From Bacillota bacterium (GTDB lineage: Bacteria; Bacillota; Clostridia; Lachnospirales; Lachnospiraceae), in contig JAEXNR010000043.1 of assembly GCA_023439505.1 (NCBI GenBank), positions 1 through 64,000 of the forward strand: a stretch of 64,000 bases of DNA, in the 5' to 3' direction. The position numbers were made by a program, and so were the translations under genes. Positions within the stretch are counted from its first letter, which is position 1, and each line of letters starts with the position of its first letter. Shown one piece after another: positions 1 through 7,781 of this stretch. The notes under the pieces are model-generated. The model saw nothing but the letters and a program-made list of their open reading frames with translations, made no database searches and was not told where the DNA came from.

Positions 1-960
1 TGAAGAAAGGATGATGCCCTATGTCTCAAAACAATGAACCAAAAAACCGTCGTACATTTACACCCGAATTTAAACAACAAATTGTTGATCTCTACCGTAG
101 CGGTAAGAGAAAATGCGATATCATACGTGAATATGATATTTCAGGCTCCCTCCTTGATAAATGGATAGCCCAGGCAACAAACACTGGATCCTTCAAGGAG
201 AAAGATAACCGTTCTCCAGAAGATGAGGAGTTGCTTCGTCTTCGCAAAGAAAACCAACAGCTTAAGATGGAGAACGACATTTTAAAACAAGCAGCGCTGA
301 TCTTAGGACGAAAGTAAATGTGATTAAGGCTAATGCCCACAAATACTCTGTATCAGCAATGTGTGAAGTCCTACAAATCCCAAGAAGCACATATTATTAT
401 GAAGCTAAGGCAAAACCGGATGAAACCGATCTGACAGCTTCAATAGTTGATATATTTACAGCGAGCCGTAATAATTATGGGACGCGGAAAATCAAAGTAA
501 AGCTGCAAGAAAGAAATATCATTGCTTCACGTCGCCGGATAGGTAGAATCATGAAGCAGGAGGGACTGGTATCAAACTATACCACAGCCCAGTTCCATCC
601 TCAAAAAGATACCTGTAACGAGTCTAAGATTGAAAATATCGTCGACCGGAAATTCAGCAAGCAGCTGTTTCGGAACGTGGTAGTAAGTGATTTAACATAT
701 GTTAGAGTCGGCATGAGCTGGAACTATATATGTGTTCTTATTGACCTCTTTAACAGAGAAATCATCGGCTATAGTGCTGGGCCTAATAAAACGGCATTAC
801 TCGTAAAACAAGCATTTCAGACCATTAATGGTAACCTGAAAGATATCCAGATTTTCCATACGGATCGAGGTAACGAGTTCAAGAACCAGCTAATTGAGGA
901 TACACTCAAAACCTTTGAAATTTCTCGATCCCTGAGCCACAAATGGTGCCCTTGGCTGGA
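1..960 (+). mobile_element. Truncated IS3-family insertion sequence
   Basis: OrfA and a -1-frame OrfB lie in the usual IS3 order. The left end is cut by the window edge or lies just outside it. The right end is missing: the transposase reading stops matching family expectation around 940-960, and an unrelated coding sequence continues immediately. No right terminal repeat is seen. The element is therefore a remnant, probably from a deletion that removed the IS 3' end and the 5' part of the neighbouring gene. Confidence 0.8.
21..317 (+). CDS. IS3-family transposase OrfA (helix-turn-helix subunit)
   Basis: The 98-residue protein has the IS3/IS911 OrfA form. A basic HTH (about residues 12-55, with FTPEFKQQIVDLYRSG) is followed by a leucine-zipper-like helix (ELLRLRKENQQLKMENDILKQAA read in part, about 68-93). 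OrfA binds the IS ends and is normally joined to OrfB by a -1 frameshift. The OrfB frame is open upstream of its own start and overlaps the end of this ORF, which fits that mechanism. OrfA looks intact, but the element lacks a complete catalytic subunit. The ATG at 21 follows an AAAGGA-like ribosome site. Confidence 0.88.
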   Translation: MSQNNEPKNRRTFTPEFKQQIVDLYRSGKRKCDIIREYDISGSLLDKWIAQATNTGSFKEKDNRSPEDEELLRLRKENQQLKMENDILKQAALILGRK

Positions 961-985
961 CTCAGAGTGTGTCCGCCGATTTTGA
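320..985 (+). pseudogene. IS3-family transposase OrfB, C-terminally truncated
   Basis: This is the integrase-like DDE subunit. The HTH_21 region (GTRKIKVKLQERNI) and the start of the rve core are present. Two catalytic aspartates can be placed, in VVSDLTYVRVG and FHTDRGNEF. The family continues with a segment like CPYDNAVAE that carries the catalytic glutamate and about 60-70 more residues. Here the frame passes into WLDSECVRRF and stops, so the glutamate is absent and the protein should be inactive. The last codons overlap the FG-GAP-like fragment in another frame. The listed start is GTG, but expression would normally come by frameshift from OrfA. Confidence 0.85.
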
Positions 986-1466
986 CCAGGATGGATACGT
1001 GGAAATTGTTTACAGTATCAATACGGGCGGAGTTGGCGCCGCCGGCTCCTATGAGAAATGCTTGTTAAAATATAAGAACCACACTTTTGAACAAATGAAG
1101 CTTCCGAATGATTTTCCCGAAGAAGATCAGGATATAGGAATTCAGATTAGCGTACTGGCTGGAAAAGAGAGAAATCAATATATTGCCTTTTGCCCCTATC
1201 TGAACAGTAAGGTTTCTTTTCAGCGTAAAACCGCCTCAGATAATAATGAAATTACCATCCGTAAAGGTGATGAAGTTGGCGGCAACGTACGTGGGTATTC
1301 ACAGATAGAGGTTATGGATGTAAATGGATCCAAGGTACTGATACTTCGGGAATACCTGAATGGTGAGAACGGAATCAATGATAAAATTGCAGATGCTGTT
1401 TTTACGGTCAGGTTTAATGAGAAAGATGAGGCTTACATTGCCGATTATTCAATTGACTCTTACTGA
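969..1466 (+). pseudogene. 3' fragment of an FG-GAP/VCBS-like secreted protein gene
   Basis: The frame starts inside a calcium-binding-like repeat (SADFDQDGYVEIVY, similar to FG-GAP DFDGDG motifs) and continues as a beta-rich segment of about 165 residues ending IADYSIDSY. The GTG at 969 has no ribosome site and falls in the middle of the repeat, so it is not a real start. The frame is open upstream into the IS sequence, as expected for a gene that lost its 5' part at the IS junction. Proteins of this kind are usually exported and bind ligands or surfaces. The exact function cannot be told from this fragment. Confidence 0.6.
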
Positions 1467-1498
1467 CCAGATTCTGTATGTTTACTTTCGAGGGGATA

Positions 1499-1521
1499 GA
1501 ATTCGAATCCCGTCTCGCGCA
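1499..1521 (+). other. tRNA 3'-end-like sequence, possible attachment-site remnant
   Basis: The sequence TTCGAATCCCGTCTCGCGCA has the look of a tRNA T-loop, T-stem 3' strand and acceptor 3' strand. No matching upstream tRNA body (D-arm, anticodon arm) is present. Integrases often use tRNA 3' ends as att sites, so this could be the copy left at one end of an integrated or excised element. This is inference; the T-stem 5' strand does not pair well. Confidence 0.3.
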
Positions 1522-1543
1522 TAATTGTATCGCAAATCCTTAC

Positions 1544-1613
1544 AAAATCAAGGGTACTGAAAAGCCTCTACTTTCATGAAAAAAGCAGGGGTTTTCAGTG
1601 CCCTTGATTTTTC
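1544..1613. terminator. Strong dyad, probable bidirectional terminator
   Basis: A 19-bp stem (AAATCAAGGGTACTGAAAA with TTTTCAGTGCCCTTGATTT, one G-T wobble) closes a loop of about 25 nt and is flanked by A- and T-rich runs on both sides. It lies downstream of the FG-GAP fragment on the + strand and well downstream of the minus-strand ABC operon. Confidence 0.65.
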
Positions 1614-1762
1614 AAGGCTTCCCGATTTTTTATGTTGAATTTAGTTTGATTACACTGGATTACAAGGAATATTAGCCGCAAAGTGCTTTTTAAAGCATGT
1701 TGATGTTGTATTATATCACTCAGACGGATAATTTCTGATTCACCTTCCAGCATACAGATCTA

Positions 1763-1834
1763 TGGTATGACAATTTGATACCAATTCGAGCTAATAGTAT
1801 CACTTTCTCATACCAACTGAGCGTAATGGTATGA
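1763..1834. repeat. Three copies of TGGTATGA/TCATACCA
   Basis: TGGTATGA occurs at 1763-1770 and 1827-1834, and its reverse complement TCATACCA at 1808-1815, with a related GATACCA near 1777. They sit just past the 3' end of the minus-strand permease gene. They could fold as a hairpin or serve as a binding site. No gene starts here, so the role is unknown. Confidence 0.4.
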
Positions 1835-1855
1835 TATTATCGCACCACAGCTACT

Positions 1856-3076
1856 TTAAATCTCACTTTTTCTATATATACGGTATATTACTGGTTGTAA
1901 TAACAAGGTTAACAGAATATAAATAATAAACAGCAGCAGCGCTGATCCAAATACTTTTTCTCTAATTTCATAAATATTAAATAAGTTTATTACCCTATTC
2001 ATCTGTAATAGCTGGTCAGGAAATAGTCCCATTATTCCAGATAACAACCTGTTATTAATAGAGCTTAAAAAAGTTGGAGCAAATATTAATATAAATGGGA
2101 CGATAGCTGCTAACACTGTGGATTTTAATTTCGCAGACACAAACATCGTAAGTGATGACATGAAGACACAACCCACATACCCTCCAAACAAGACTATTAT
2201 ATATTCCTGCAGATTTGTGATATTGTAAAAGCTCTTCCAAGCGTCTGCTGCTTGAATTTGACATCCTGCTCCACTAACCCCAAAAACACTTAAAATGGTG
2301 CAAGTATAAATGAGCATCGTACTCCAATAGATTATTGTTGTTATAAAAAAACCTGCTTTTACTTTTGCCAAAACTGCCTTACCTCTCCCATGAAAGGCAG
2401 CGTAAAATACAGAGTCTGAGTTCAACTGTTTTTCACAGGAAAAAATCGGCGCGACTATAACTCCAATAATGATCGTCATAATCATAAGAATCGTAGACGC
2501 ATATTCCAAAAGCTTCTTCCAGCCATCCATATACTCATAATCAAGGGGTTCCTTCATCTTTTCATATTGATTAATAAAGTACTCCTTTTCCACATTCGAA
2601 TAATAATACTTTGCTTCACCATCCAACCATTTTTCTAAAGATTCTATTCGATTCGTATAAAAATTACTTGCATCAGCAGTGCTCAAGCTATCTACTTTAT
2701 AGTAGTCATACTCACGAAACTCGCAAAATGAATAATTGATTAAATTACGAATTTCATCAAATCCCTGCTTCCAACCATAAGCAATGTTCTGCTGTCTTGT
2801 ATCCTCTGACTGTGCTTCAGGAGTATTATTTATTTTTCCATTTTCATTAATTACCTGTGCAATTCTATCTTCTGTAAGCAGTCCAGACCATTCAACTGAT
2901 GCTTCTTTCAACTTATGTATTGCACTAAATCCCTTTTCTTCTTCTCCGTTCTCATTTACCCATACCGAATCATTGATACAAAATCCAAGAAGTACAATAA
3001 TTAGTATTCCTAAAATGAATAGTGCAATTTTATTCCCGTAACCGGAAAACACTTTTTTAATCTCATAATATAGCAT
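1856..3076 (-). CDS. ABC transporter permease (ABC-2 type)
   Basis: A membrane protein of about 406 residues with one N-terminal TM helix (IALFILGILIIVLLGFC), a roughly 150-residue extracytoplasmic loop, then a bundle of about five helices (ILMIMTIIIGVIVAPIFSC onward). It is the last gene of a four-gene minus-strand operon and overlaps the upstream ATPase gene by 14 nt. I chose the ATG at 3076, preceded by AGGTGA, over a longer frame reaching 3124 because the extra 16 residues lie inside the ATPase gene. It probably forms an exporter with the ATPase. The substrate is unknown; antimicrobial peptide or self-immunity transport is plausible from the operon layout. Confidence 0.85.
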   Translation of the reverse strand: MLYYEIKKVFSGYGNKIALFILGILIIVLLGFCINDSVWVNENGEEEKGFSAIHKLKEASVEWSGLLTEDRIAQVINENGKINNTPEAQSEDTRQQNIAYGWKQGFDEIRNLINYSFCEFREYDYYKVDSLSTADASNFYTNRIESLEKWLDGEAKYYYSNVEKEYFINQYEKMKEPLDYEYMDGWKKLLEYASTILMIMTIIIGVIVAPIFSCEKQLNSDSVFYAAFHGRGKAVLAKVKAGFFITTIIYWSTMLIYTCTILSVFGVSGAGCQIQAADAWKSFYNITNLQEYIIVLFGGYVGCVFMSSLTMFVSAKLKSTVLAAIVPFILIFAPTFLSSINNRLLSGIMGLFPDQLLQMNRVINLFNIYEIREKVFGSALLLFIIYILLTLLLQPVIYRIYRKSEI

Positions 3077-3950
3077 TTTGATCACCTGCTTGCTCTCCAA
3101 AATAATAAAAGTATATATCTTCAAGCGTCATCTCTTCTTCTCTGGCGGTTAAACAGGGCTGAGAATCATGAAGCAAGCGAAGATTGGTCTCGTATGCCTT
3201 AGGCTTTACACTAACTACTCTATAGTTTTTCAAATATTTATCTGCATCCTGACTACTAATATTGAAGCTCCATACTTTAACCGGAAGCTTTTCGGTAAGT
3301 TCTTGAAAAGTACCTGCGCATTCAATTTTACCTGATTTCATCAACAAAATCTCATCGGCAATATATTCCACATCCGAAACGATGTGAGTCGAGAGAAGTA
3401 CCAGCCGTTCCTTCGCTAGTTCACTGACTAGGTTTCGAAAACGTATTCTCTCATTTGGATCAAGACCAGCAGTTGGTTCATCCATGATTAGTATTTGGGG
3501 ATCATTTAACATAGCCTGTGCTATTCCAAGTCGTCTTTTCATTCCACCTGAAAACTTTTTTATTTTCTTTTTGCTTACAGTATCTAACCCCACCTTCTGT
3601 AATAGTTCTGCTGATCTTTTCTTGGCAACAAGTGTTTTAATACCTTTAATAGATGCGATATACATAAGGTAATCCATCGCTGAAAAATCAGGATAATAGC
3701 CGAATTCCTGCGGTAGATATCCCAATTTATTTCGATATATACTATCTAATTCCCATATATCCTTACCATCTAGCGTAATATTTCCTTCCGATGGCTTAAC
3801 CAAAGTACACATCATTCGCATTAATGTTGTTTTCCCGGCTCCATTCGCCCCCAGTAACCCATATACTCCATATTTCATGGTATATGAAATGTGGTCAACT
3901 GCTATTTTATCCTGATATTTCTTTGTTAAGTTATCAATAATTAATTCCAT
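3063..3950 (-). CDS. ABC transporter ATP-binding protein
   Basis: A 295-residue nucleotide-binding subunit. Walker A is GANGAGKTT (about residue 34), the signature is FSGGMKRRLGIAQAML, Walker B is ILIMDEPTAGLDP, and the switch histidine is in LLSTHIV. The Q-loop is in GYLPQEFGYYPDFSA. The C-terminal 80 residues form a family-typical extension ending with EEMTLEDIYFYYFGE. It starts at an ATG with a GAGGTGA site that overlaps the end of the upstream membrane-protein gene by 10 nt, and it overlaps the permease gene downstream. It powers the adjacent permease. Confidence 0.93.
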   Translation of the reverse strand: MELIIDNLTKKYQDKIAVDHISYTMKYGVYGLLGANGAGKTTLMRMMCTLVKPSEGNITLDGKDIWELDSIYRNKLGYLPQEFGYYPDFSAMDYLMYIASIKGIKTLVAKKRSAELLQKVGLDTVSKKKIKKFSGGMKRRLGIAQAMLNDPQILIMDEPTAGLDPNERIRFRNLVSELAKERLVLLSTHIVSDVEYIADEILLMKSGKIECAGTFQELTEKLPVKVWSFNISSQDADKYLKNYRVVSVKPKAYETNLRLLHDSQPCLTAREEEMTLEDIYFYYFGEQAGDQNAIL

Positions 3951-4702
3951 ATAAAATTCACCTCACTATATCGGGTACAGTTTTTCAAAAGTTTTCTTAT
4001 CATAACAATAAAATATATAGCCGATAGAACAATCATTCCTAGCCATACAGCCTTAGAAACAGTCGCATATAGTCCCGTATTTAGAACAAATTGATACCAC
4101 AAAGCAGCCCCTATCATGCAAAAGGAAATAGCAATATACTCCGATAAGAAACGTTTACTACATAATATGCCAAAACAGATACAACAAGTTATGTTAAACG
4201 GCAGCATGCATTGAACCACAATATCATAAAAAGATATCTGCATTGTAAATTTAGTAATTGCAAAAAATATACTGAGCATCAGCAAATCTACGCTTCCAAA
4301 TAATAAGAGCCTTGCCGAATATATTTGCCGAAGCGAATATAAGACAGTGTTTTCAATTTCCCAGGATTTCGAATGTATGTTTTTCCATAACTCCGGAATT
4401 GTAAGTATAACAAATACAGGAATCAGAATCCCTATCTCCCGATATAAAATCAATTGCCCCGGTGTTATATATAACTTAAACCATAGTAGTACTAAAATTC
4501 CTGCCTGACATAACCACCAACGTTTTTTAATATAATTTGCTTGAATATGTAGGAATTCAAAATAAGATAGGGTCTCTTCAGCGTTACTTTCATATAGTGC
4601 CTGCTTTGCTGCTTCTATTGTTTGTAATAGCTTTTCTTCCTGAATGTCCGGGATATTCTCATTTCTCATTAAGTGATCTATTTTTACTTTTATTCGATCC
4701 AT
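3941..4702 (-). CDS. Membrane protein between ECF sigma factor and ABC genes, possible anti-sigma
   Basis: A 253-residue protein with a cytoplasmic N-terminus of about 60 residues (MDRIKVKIDHLMRN to FEFLHIQANYI) and about six TM helices from residue 63 to the C-terminus. No zinc-finger HxxxCxxC is present, so it is not a ZAS-type anti-sigma. Position right after the sigma gene, with a 44-nt overlap and its own GGAGG site, resembles yxlC/yxlD in the Bacillus sigY operon, where small membrane proteins restrain the sigma factor. A role in holding the sigma factor at the membrane, or as a transporter subunit, is inferred. Confidence 0.6.
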   Translation of the reverse strand: MDRIKVKIDHLMRNENIPDIQEEKLLQTIEAAKQALYESNAEETLSYFEFLHIQANYIKKRWWLCQAGILVLLWFKLYITPGQLILYREIGILIPVFVILTIPELWKNIHSKSWEIENTVLYSLRQIYSARLLLFGSVDLLMLSIFFAITKFTMQISFYDIVVQCMLPFNITCCICFGILCSKRFLSEYIAISFCMIGAALWYQFVLNTGLYATVSKAVWLGMIVLSAIYFIVMIRKLLKNCTRYSEVNFIWN

Positions 4703-5216
4703 AACTTTCCTCCTCTTCTAATATTATTCTTAGTTTTTCCTTTGCTTTTGCCAGTCGGTATTTAATCAATGGCAGTCCAACCCCTAATATTTCAGCTATT
4801 TCTTTCAATTTTATATCCTGGAAATAATGAAGTATTATGACTTCTCGAAACTCCATTTGCAGTTTCATTAATGCATTTTTCATATCAATCCTCGAATTAA
4901 TATCATCATCTAATACTTCCGAAGTCTGACCTCCTTCCTCATAGGCTATTACCGCTTTCGATTTAAATTGGTTTTTACACAAATTTCCTGCTATTGTATA
5001 CAGATAGTTACTCGCTTTTCCGTAATGCTCATATCTGTTCAAGTTATTAAAGAAGCGAATAAAGGTTTCCTGGGTGATGTCTTCTGCCAAATTGCTTCCC
5101 CCTAAGTTCCGATAACAATACTTTAATATTTCTTGATAATGTTTTCGAACAAATACTTCCAGCGAATTATTATCGCCTTTTTTCATTTTGTGTATCAAAA
5201 AATAATCATCATCCAT
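4659..5216 (-). CDS. ECF RNA polymerase sigma factor, SigY-like operon
   Basis: A 185-residue sigma-70 family protein with region 2 (LAEDITQETFIRFFNNL, with a preceding core-binding helix) and region 4 (MEFREVIILHYFQDIKLKEIAEILGVGLPLIKYRLAKAKEKLR, read as an HTH at about 128-170). There is no region 3, as expected for ECF factors. The ATG at 5216 has an AGGAGGTATAGG site. It is the first gene of the operon with the membrane protein, ATPase and permease, so it probably directs its own operon. I could not identify a convincing ECF promoter upstream. Confidence 0.9.
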   Translation of the reverse strand: MDDDYFLIHKMKKGDNNSLEVFVRKHYQEILKYCYRNLGGSNLAEDITQETFIRFFNNLNRYEHYGKASNYLYTIAGNLCKNQFKSKAVIAYEEGGQTSEVLDDDINSRIDMKNALMKLQMEFREVIILHYFQDIKLKEIAEILGVGLPLIKYRLAKAKEKLRIILEEEESYGSNKSKNRSLNEK

Positions 5217-5249
5217 CCTATACCTCCTCTCCGTTTCTAAATGTTTCTC

Positions 5250-5459
5250 TCATCTATATAACAACGTTAAAGATGAAAAAGATAGCATCATATAATAATT
5301 ATTTAGCTTTTTTAGTAAATCTCTAATTACTAAGACGAACAATGAAGTAAAATCGAGTAGGAGGCGGTGACTAACCGCCTTCCTCTCACGACACTGTGCG
5401 AATCGTTCGGTATATGGCGCTTTCAGTTCTTCATCGTTCTCCAAACTATTCCACCTCAC
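5250..5459 (-). other. Degenerate element with GGCGGT hairpin, relic A
   Basis: The minus strand reads out EELKAPYTERFAQCRERKA, followed by a perfect hairpin AGGCGGT/ACCGCCT (5362-5380). It is locally more GC-rich than the flanking AT-rich DNA. No ribosome site precedes the open frame, so I do not call it a gene. A related sequence occurs on the + strand at about 21170-21245: both share a xPYT(E/D) reading, a TTCGC block, and a GGCGG hairpin. Both look like ends of a decayed repeat or mobile element. Confidence 0.35.
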
Positions 5460-5614
5460 TGGTATACTTGTTAAATCGGGCTTGATTTTAATTCAAGTAA
5501 TTTTTTTATTATCTTTCATCTTTTTTAATATTTACATACTATCACGCGATGTTATGTTGTTAGCAAGTCTTTTTTATTTTTTATGATGTGTAACAATTAT
5601 TGCCATAATTAGTT

Positions 5615-5658
5615 TTGACAAATACATAGCGGTACGATACACTAAGTATTACGATACA
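5615..5658 (+). promoter_or_regulatory. padR promoter with repeated TACGATACA operator
   Basis: TTGACA (5615-5620) is followed after 17 nt by TACACT (5638-5643). TACGATACA occurs at 5633-5641 and again at 5650-5658, a 17-bp period, overlapping and following the -10. PadR regulators commonly bind ATAC/GTAT-type sites at their own promoters, so autorepression is likely. Confidence 0.6.
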
Positions 5659-5685
5659 TCGAAGTGCTATATAATGGAGACCAAT

Positions 5686-6012
5686 ATGAATGATAAATTA
5701 AAAAGAATATATATCCCGATGACAGAGACAGGATTTTATATTCTATACAGTTTAAAACAGGAGCAACATGGATATGGGATTACACAATTAGTAAAAGAAA
5801 TGACCGGTGGTGAAATTAATATAAGTGCAGGCACAATGTATGGAAGCCTTTCCAAAATGGAAATGGATGGATTGATTCAATTTGTCAAAGAAGATGAGAA
5901 AAGAAAACTCTATATTATAACTTCGCTAGGGCAAGAAATTCTAGATATTGAGCTAAAAAGAATTGAACGTCTATATAAGAACAGTAAGGGGGTAAAATGG
6001 AATGGAATTTAA
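5686..6012 (+). CDS. PadR-family transcriptional regulator
   Basis: A winged-helix protein of about 108 residues with typical PadR features: a start like MTETGFYILYSLKQEQHGYGI, a recognition region GEINISAGTMYGSLSKMEMDGLI, a wing FVKEDEKRKLYIITSLGQE, and a short C-terminal dimerization helix. I chose the ATG at 5686 because GGAG sits 7-8 nt upstream; an in-frame ATG at 5674 has no site. The gene overlaps a decayed downstream gene by 11 nt, so it once formed a regulator-effector operon. PadR proteins often control adjacent membrane or transport genes. Confidence 0.88.
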   Translation: MNDKLKRIYIPMTETGFYILYSLKQEQHGYGITQLVKEMTGGEINISAGTMYGSLSKMEMDGLIQFVKEDEKRKLYIITSLGQEILDIELKRIERLYKNSKGVKWNGI

Positions 6013-6215
6013 AACAGTAAAAGCAAACTTTTTAATTACCCATTTTCTCTAGTGAATCTACTGTACTAATCCCAAATTTCACATGGGCCAATGACTTTTT
6101 TAAGGCTTCTCTTCCGTTGATTGGTATAGGTTTGTTGGTTGCAACAAGTTTTTCCTTTTCTGATTATCAGAAAATCAGGAGTAAGATTAACATTATGAAA
6201 AACCCTCTGGAATAA
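6002..6215 (+). pseudogene. Decayed membrane-protein gene downstream of padR
   Basis: An ATG at 6002 overlapping the padR stop opens MEFKTVKANFLITHFL and then stops. Directly after, in the matching frame, an open segment without a start reads through a hydrophobic stretch (LPLIGIGLLVATSFSF) to a natural-looking end, KNPLE, at 6215. The two parts look like the first and last pieces of one gene whose middle was deleted. PadR genes are often followed by permease-like or DUF-type membrane proteins, which fits. The former function is unknown. Confidence 0.55.
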
Positions 6216-6543
6216 CAATTTAAATTATAATCTGATGCCAATTCTTAATGTGTCTCAATCGGTCACTCTAAAAAGAATAAGTGAATACAACGATAGAAAT
6301 TCGAATGATATTGTCTACTCCATCGAATTTTCTTCTTGATCTCTGTATGAATACCCTCTTGAGGAACCGTGCACAATATGCACCTTTGGAAATAGAATTT
6401 TCTGTTTGTTAAGGGTGCTTTTCTTGTGTAAAATATGAAGGAAGCATGAGAATATGAAGGGGCAATGTGGATTTTTTTGTGTACCCAAAAGTCACCTGCT
6501 ACCGGGCCAAGGAACAAATTCGAAATGGAATGGAGGATTCATG
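6216..6543. other. Intergenic DNA without a supported gene
   Basis: About 330 bp of AT-rich sequence lies before the orphan anti-sigma gene. No sigma-factor coding remnant could be read in either strand. A weak TTGTTA...TAAAAT pair near 6415-6443 might be a promoter. Antisense open frames here have no ribosome sites. Confidence 0.4.
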
Positions 6544-7689
6544 ATGAGGATATCATGTAAAGTTGTAGAGGATATATTACCTCTATATGTAGATGATTGT
6601 TGCAGTGAGGATACCAAACAGTTACTGGAAGAACATCTGATCCAATGTGATGCCTGCCAGGAACGCTTAGCAAAACTGAAGCAACCGATGTTTTTGTCAC
6701 AGGAGCAGTGTATCAATGAAAAGACTTATGCAAAGCATGCAAAGAGAGCGTTTGGAAAGTTACGAAGACGATTGGTCGCATTCATTCTAATAATACTTAT
6801 GTTTATGATTCCGCTTACCTGGCTGGGCGTAAATGAAGTTAAGGGCGATGGGATCAGTTATTCTAATCTGGCATATGTATTAAGAGGAAATGCATTGTTG
6901 CGAGCACTCAAAAATGACAACTACGAAAAAGCATTTTCATATCTCAATCTCAAACCATTATATGAATGGGAAACAGAATTTGAAGAGACTGATTTGGATT
7001 TAAAGTTCAAACAAGTTACAATTGGCGGTGACAATTTCTATGTCGATGAAGGAACATATAACAATGTGTATCAGTTTTATATGAACGATGATGATGAAGC
7101 TTCGTTCTGGAGGTCAATCTATCTAAATAATGACTATATGATTCCTGTTCAAAAAGCAGCACTTTATCTGGATGAACTTGAAGATATTGAAAAGCATGAC
7201 TTTTTAGTGTATACGGTGAATGGACACGATTACTATATTGATGGAAAACGCTTTAATTATGATATTGAAAATGTTGGAAATAGTATTTTTAACATCATGC
7301 CGGCAGATTATTATAATCAGATAAAAACTCAAATCAAGGATGAAGAAAAGGAAACAAAAGAAATTATTCAAAAGTTCCTTAACAAGGGTTATGGCGGCTA
7401 TGTAGATGAGTATAAGCAGCAATGGATCAATAACTTTCATCAATTGAAAGAAGACGGAGTCACAATTACCGGATATAAACTTACGTCAGTTAATCGCCTT
7501 GAAAAAAGGTATCAACTGGATTATCAGCATAAGCTGAGTGTCAACGGGAAGATAACTTATGATTACGGCGTTATCTTCTCCACCAAGGATCATGGATTTT
7601 ATCCTATTGGAGGATTTGTTTCCGGTTCCTCCATGGAATCTGATAAAATACCAATCATAAGTGCTTTTCATCATACTCTCACTGAATAA
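6544..7689 (+). CDS. Orphan zinc-finger (ZAS) anti-sigma-like membrane protein
   Basis: About 381 residues. The N-terminal domain carries the ZAS/zf-HC2 motif with H31, C35 and C38 (HLIQCDAC), preceded by CKVVEDILPLYVDD. A single TM helix follows at about 73-98 (LVAFILIILMFMIPLTWLG), then a large extracytoplasmic domain of about 280 residues rich in Tyr, Asp and Asn. This is the architecture of a membrane anti-sigma factor with a sensor domain. No sigma gene is adjacent, so its partner lies elsewhere or was lost. I start at the second of two adjacent ATGs, 7 nt after GGAGG; a frame reaching 6454 lacks a ribosome site. Confidence 0.75.
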   Translation: MRISCKVVEDILPLYVDDCCSEDTKQLLEEHLIQCDACQERLAKLKQPMFLSQEQCINEKTYAKHAKRAFGKLRRRLVAFILIILMFMIPLTWLGVNEVKGDGISYSNLAYVLRGNALLRALKNDNYEKAFSYLNLKPLYEWETEFEETDLDLKFKQVTIGGDNFYVDEGTYNNVYQFYMNDDDEASFWRSIYLNNDYMIPVQKAALYLDELEDIEKHDFLVYTVNGHDYYIDGKRFNYDIENVGNSIFNIMPADYYNQIKTQIKDEEKETKEIIQKFLNKGYGGYVDEYKQQWINNFHQLKEDGVTITGYKLTSVNRLEKRYQLDYQHKLSVNGKITYDYGVIFSTKDHGFYPIGGFVSGSSMESDKIPIISAFHHTLTE

Positions 7690-7695
7690 GCGATT

Positions 7696-7737
7696 AAAAC
7701 AAACAAGTTAATCCTATAGGATGAACTTGTTTGTTTT
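7696..7737. terminator. Bidirectional terminator hairpin
   Basis: Arms of 19 nt at 7696-7714 and 7719-7737 (AAAACAAACAAGTTAATCC with one mismatch) enclose a 4-nt loop. It lies between convergent genes. Confidence 0.75.
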
Positions 7738-7781
7738 GATGTACTCTGTATAGGAACATTCACTCAGAAGTATCATAGCCT

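Noticed and set aside
5250..5459. 69-codon minus-strand open frame as a gene
   Set aside because: No ribosome site; it covers a hairpin-rich relic.
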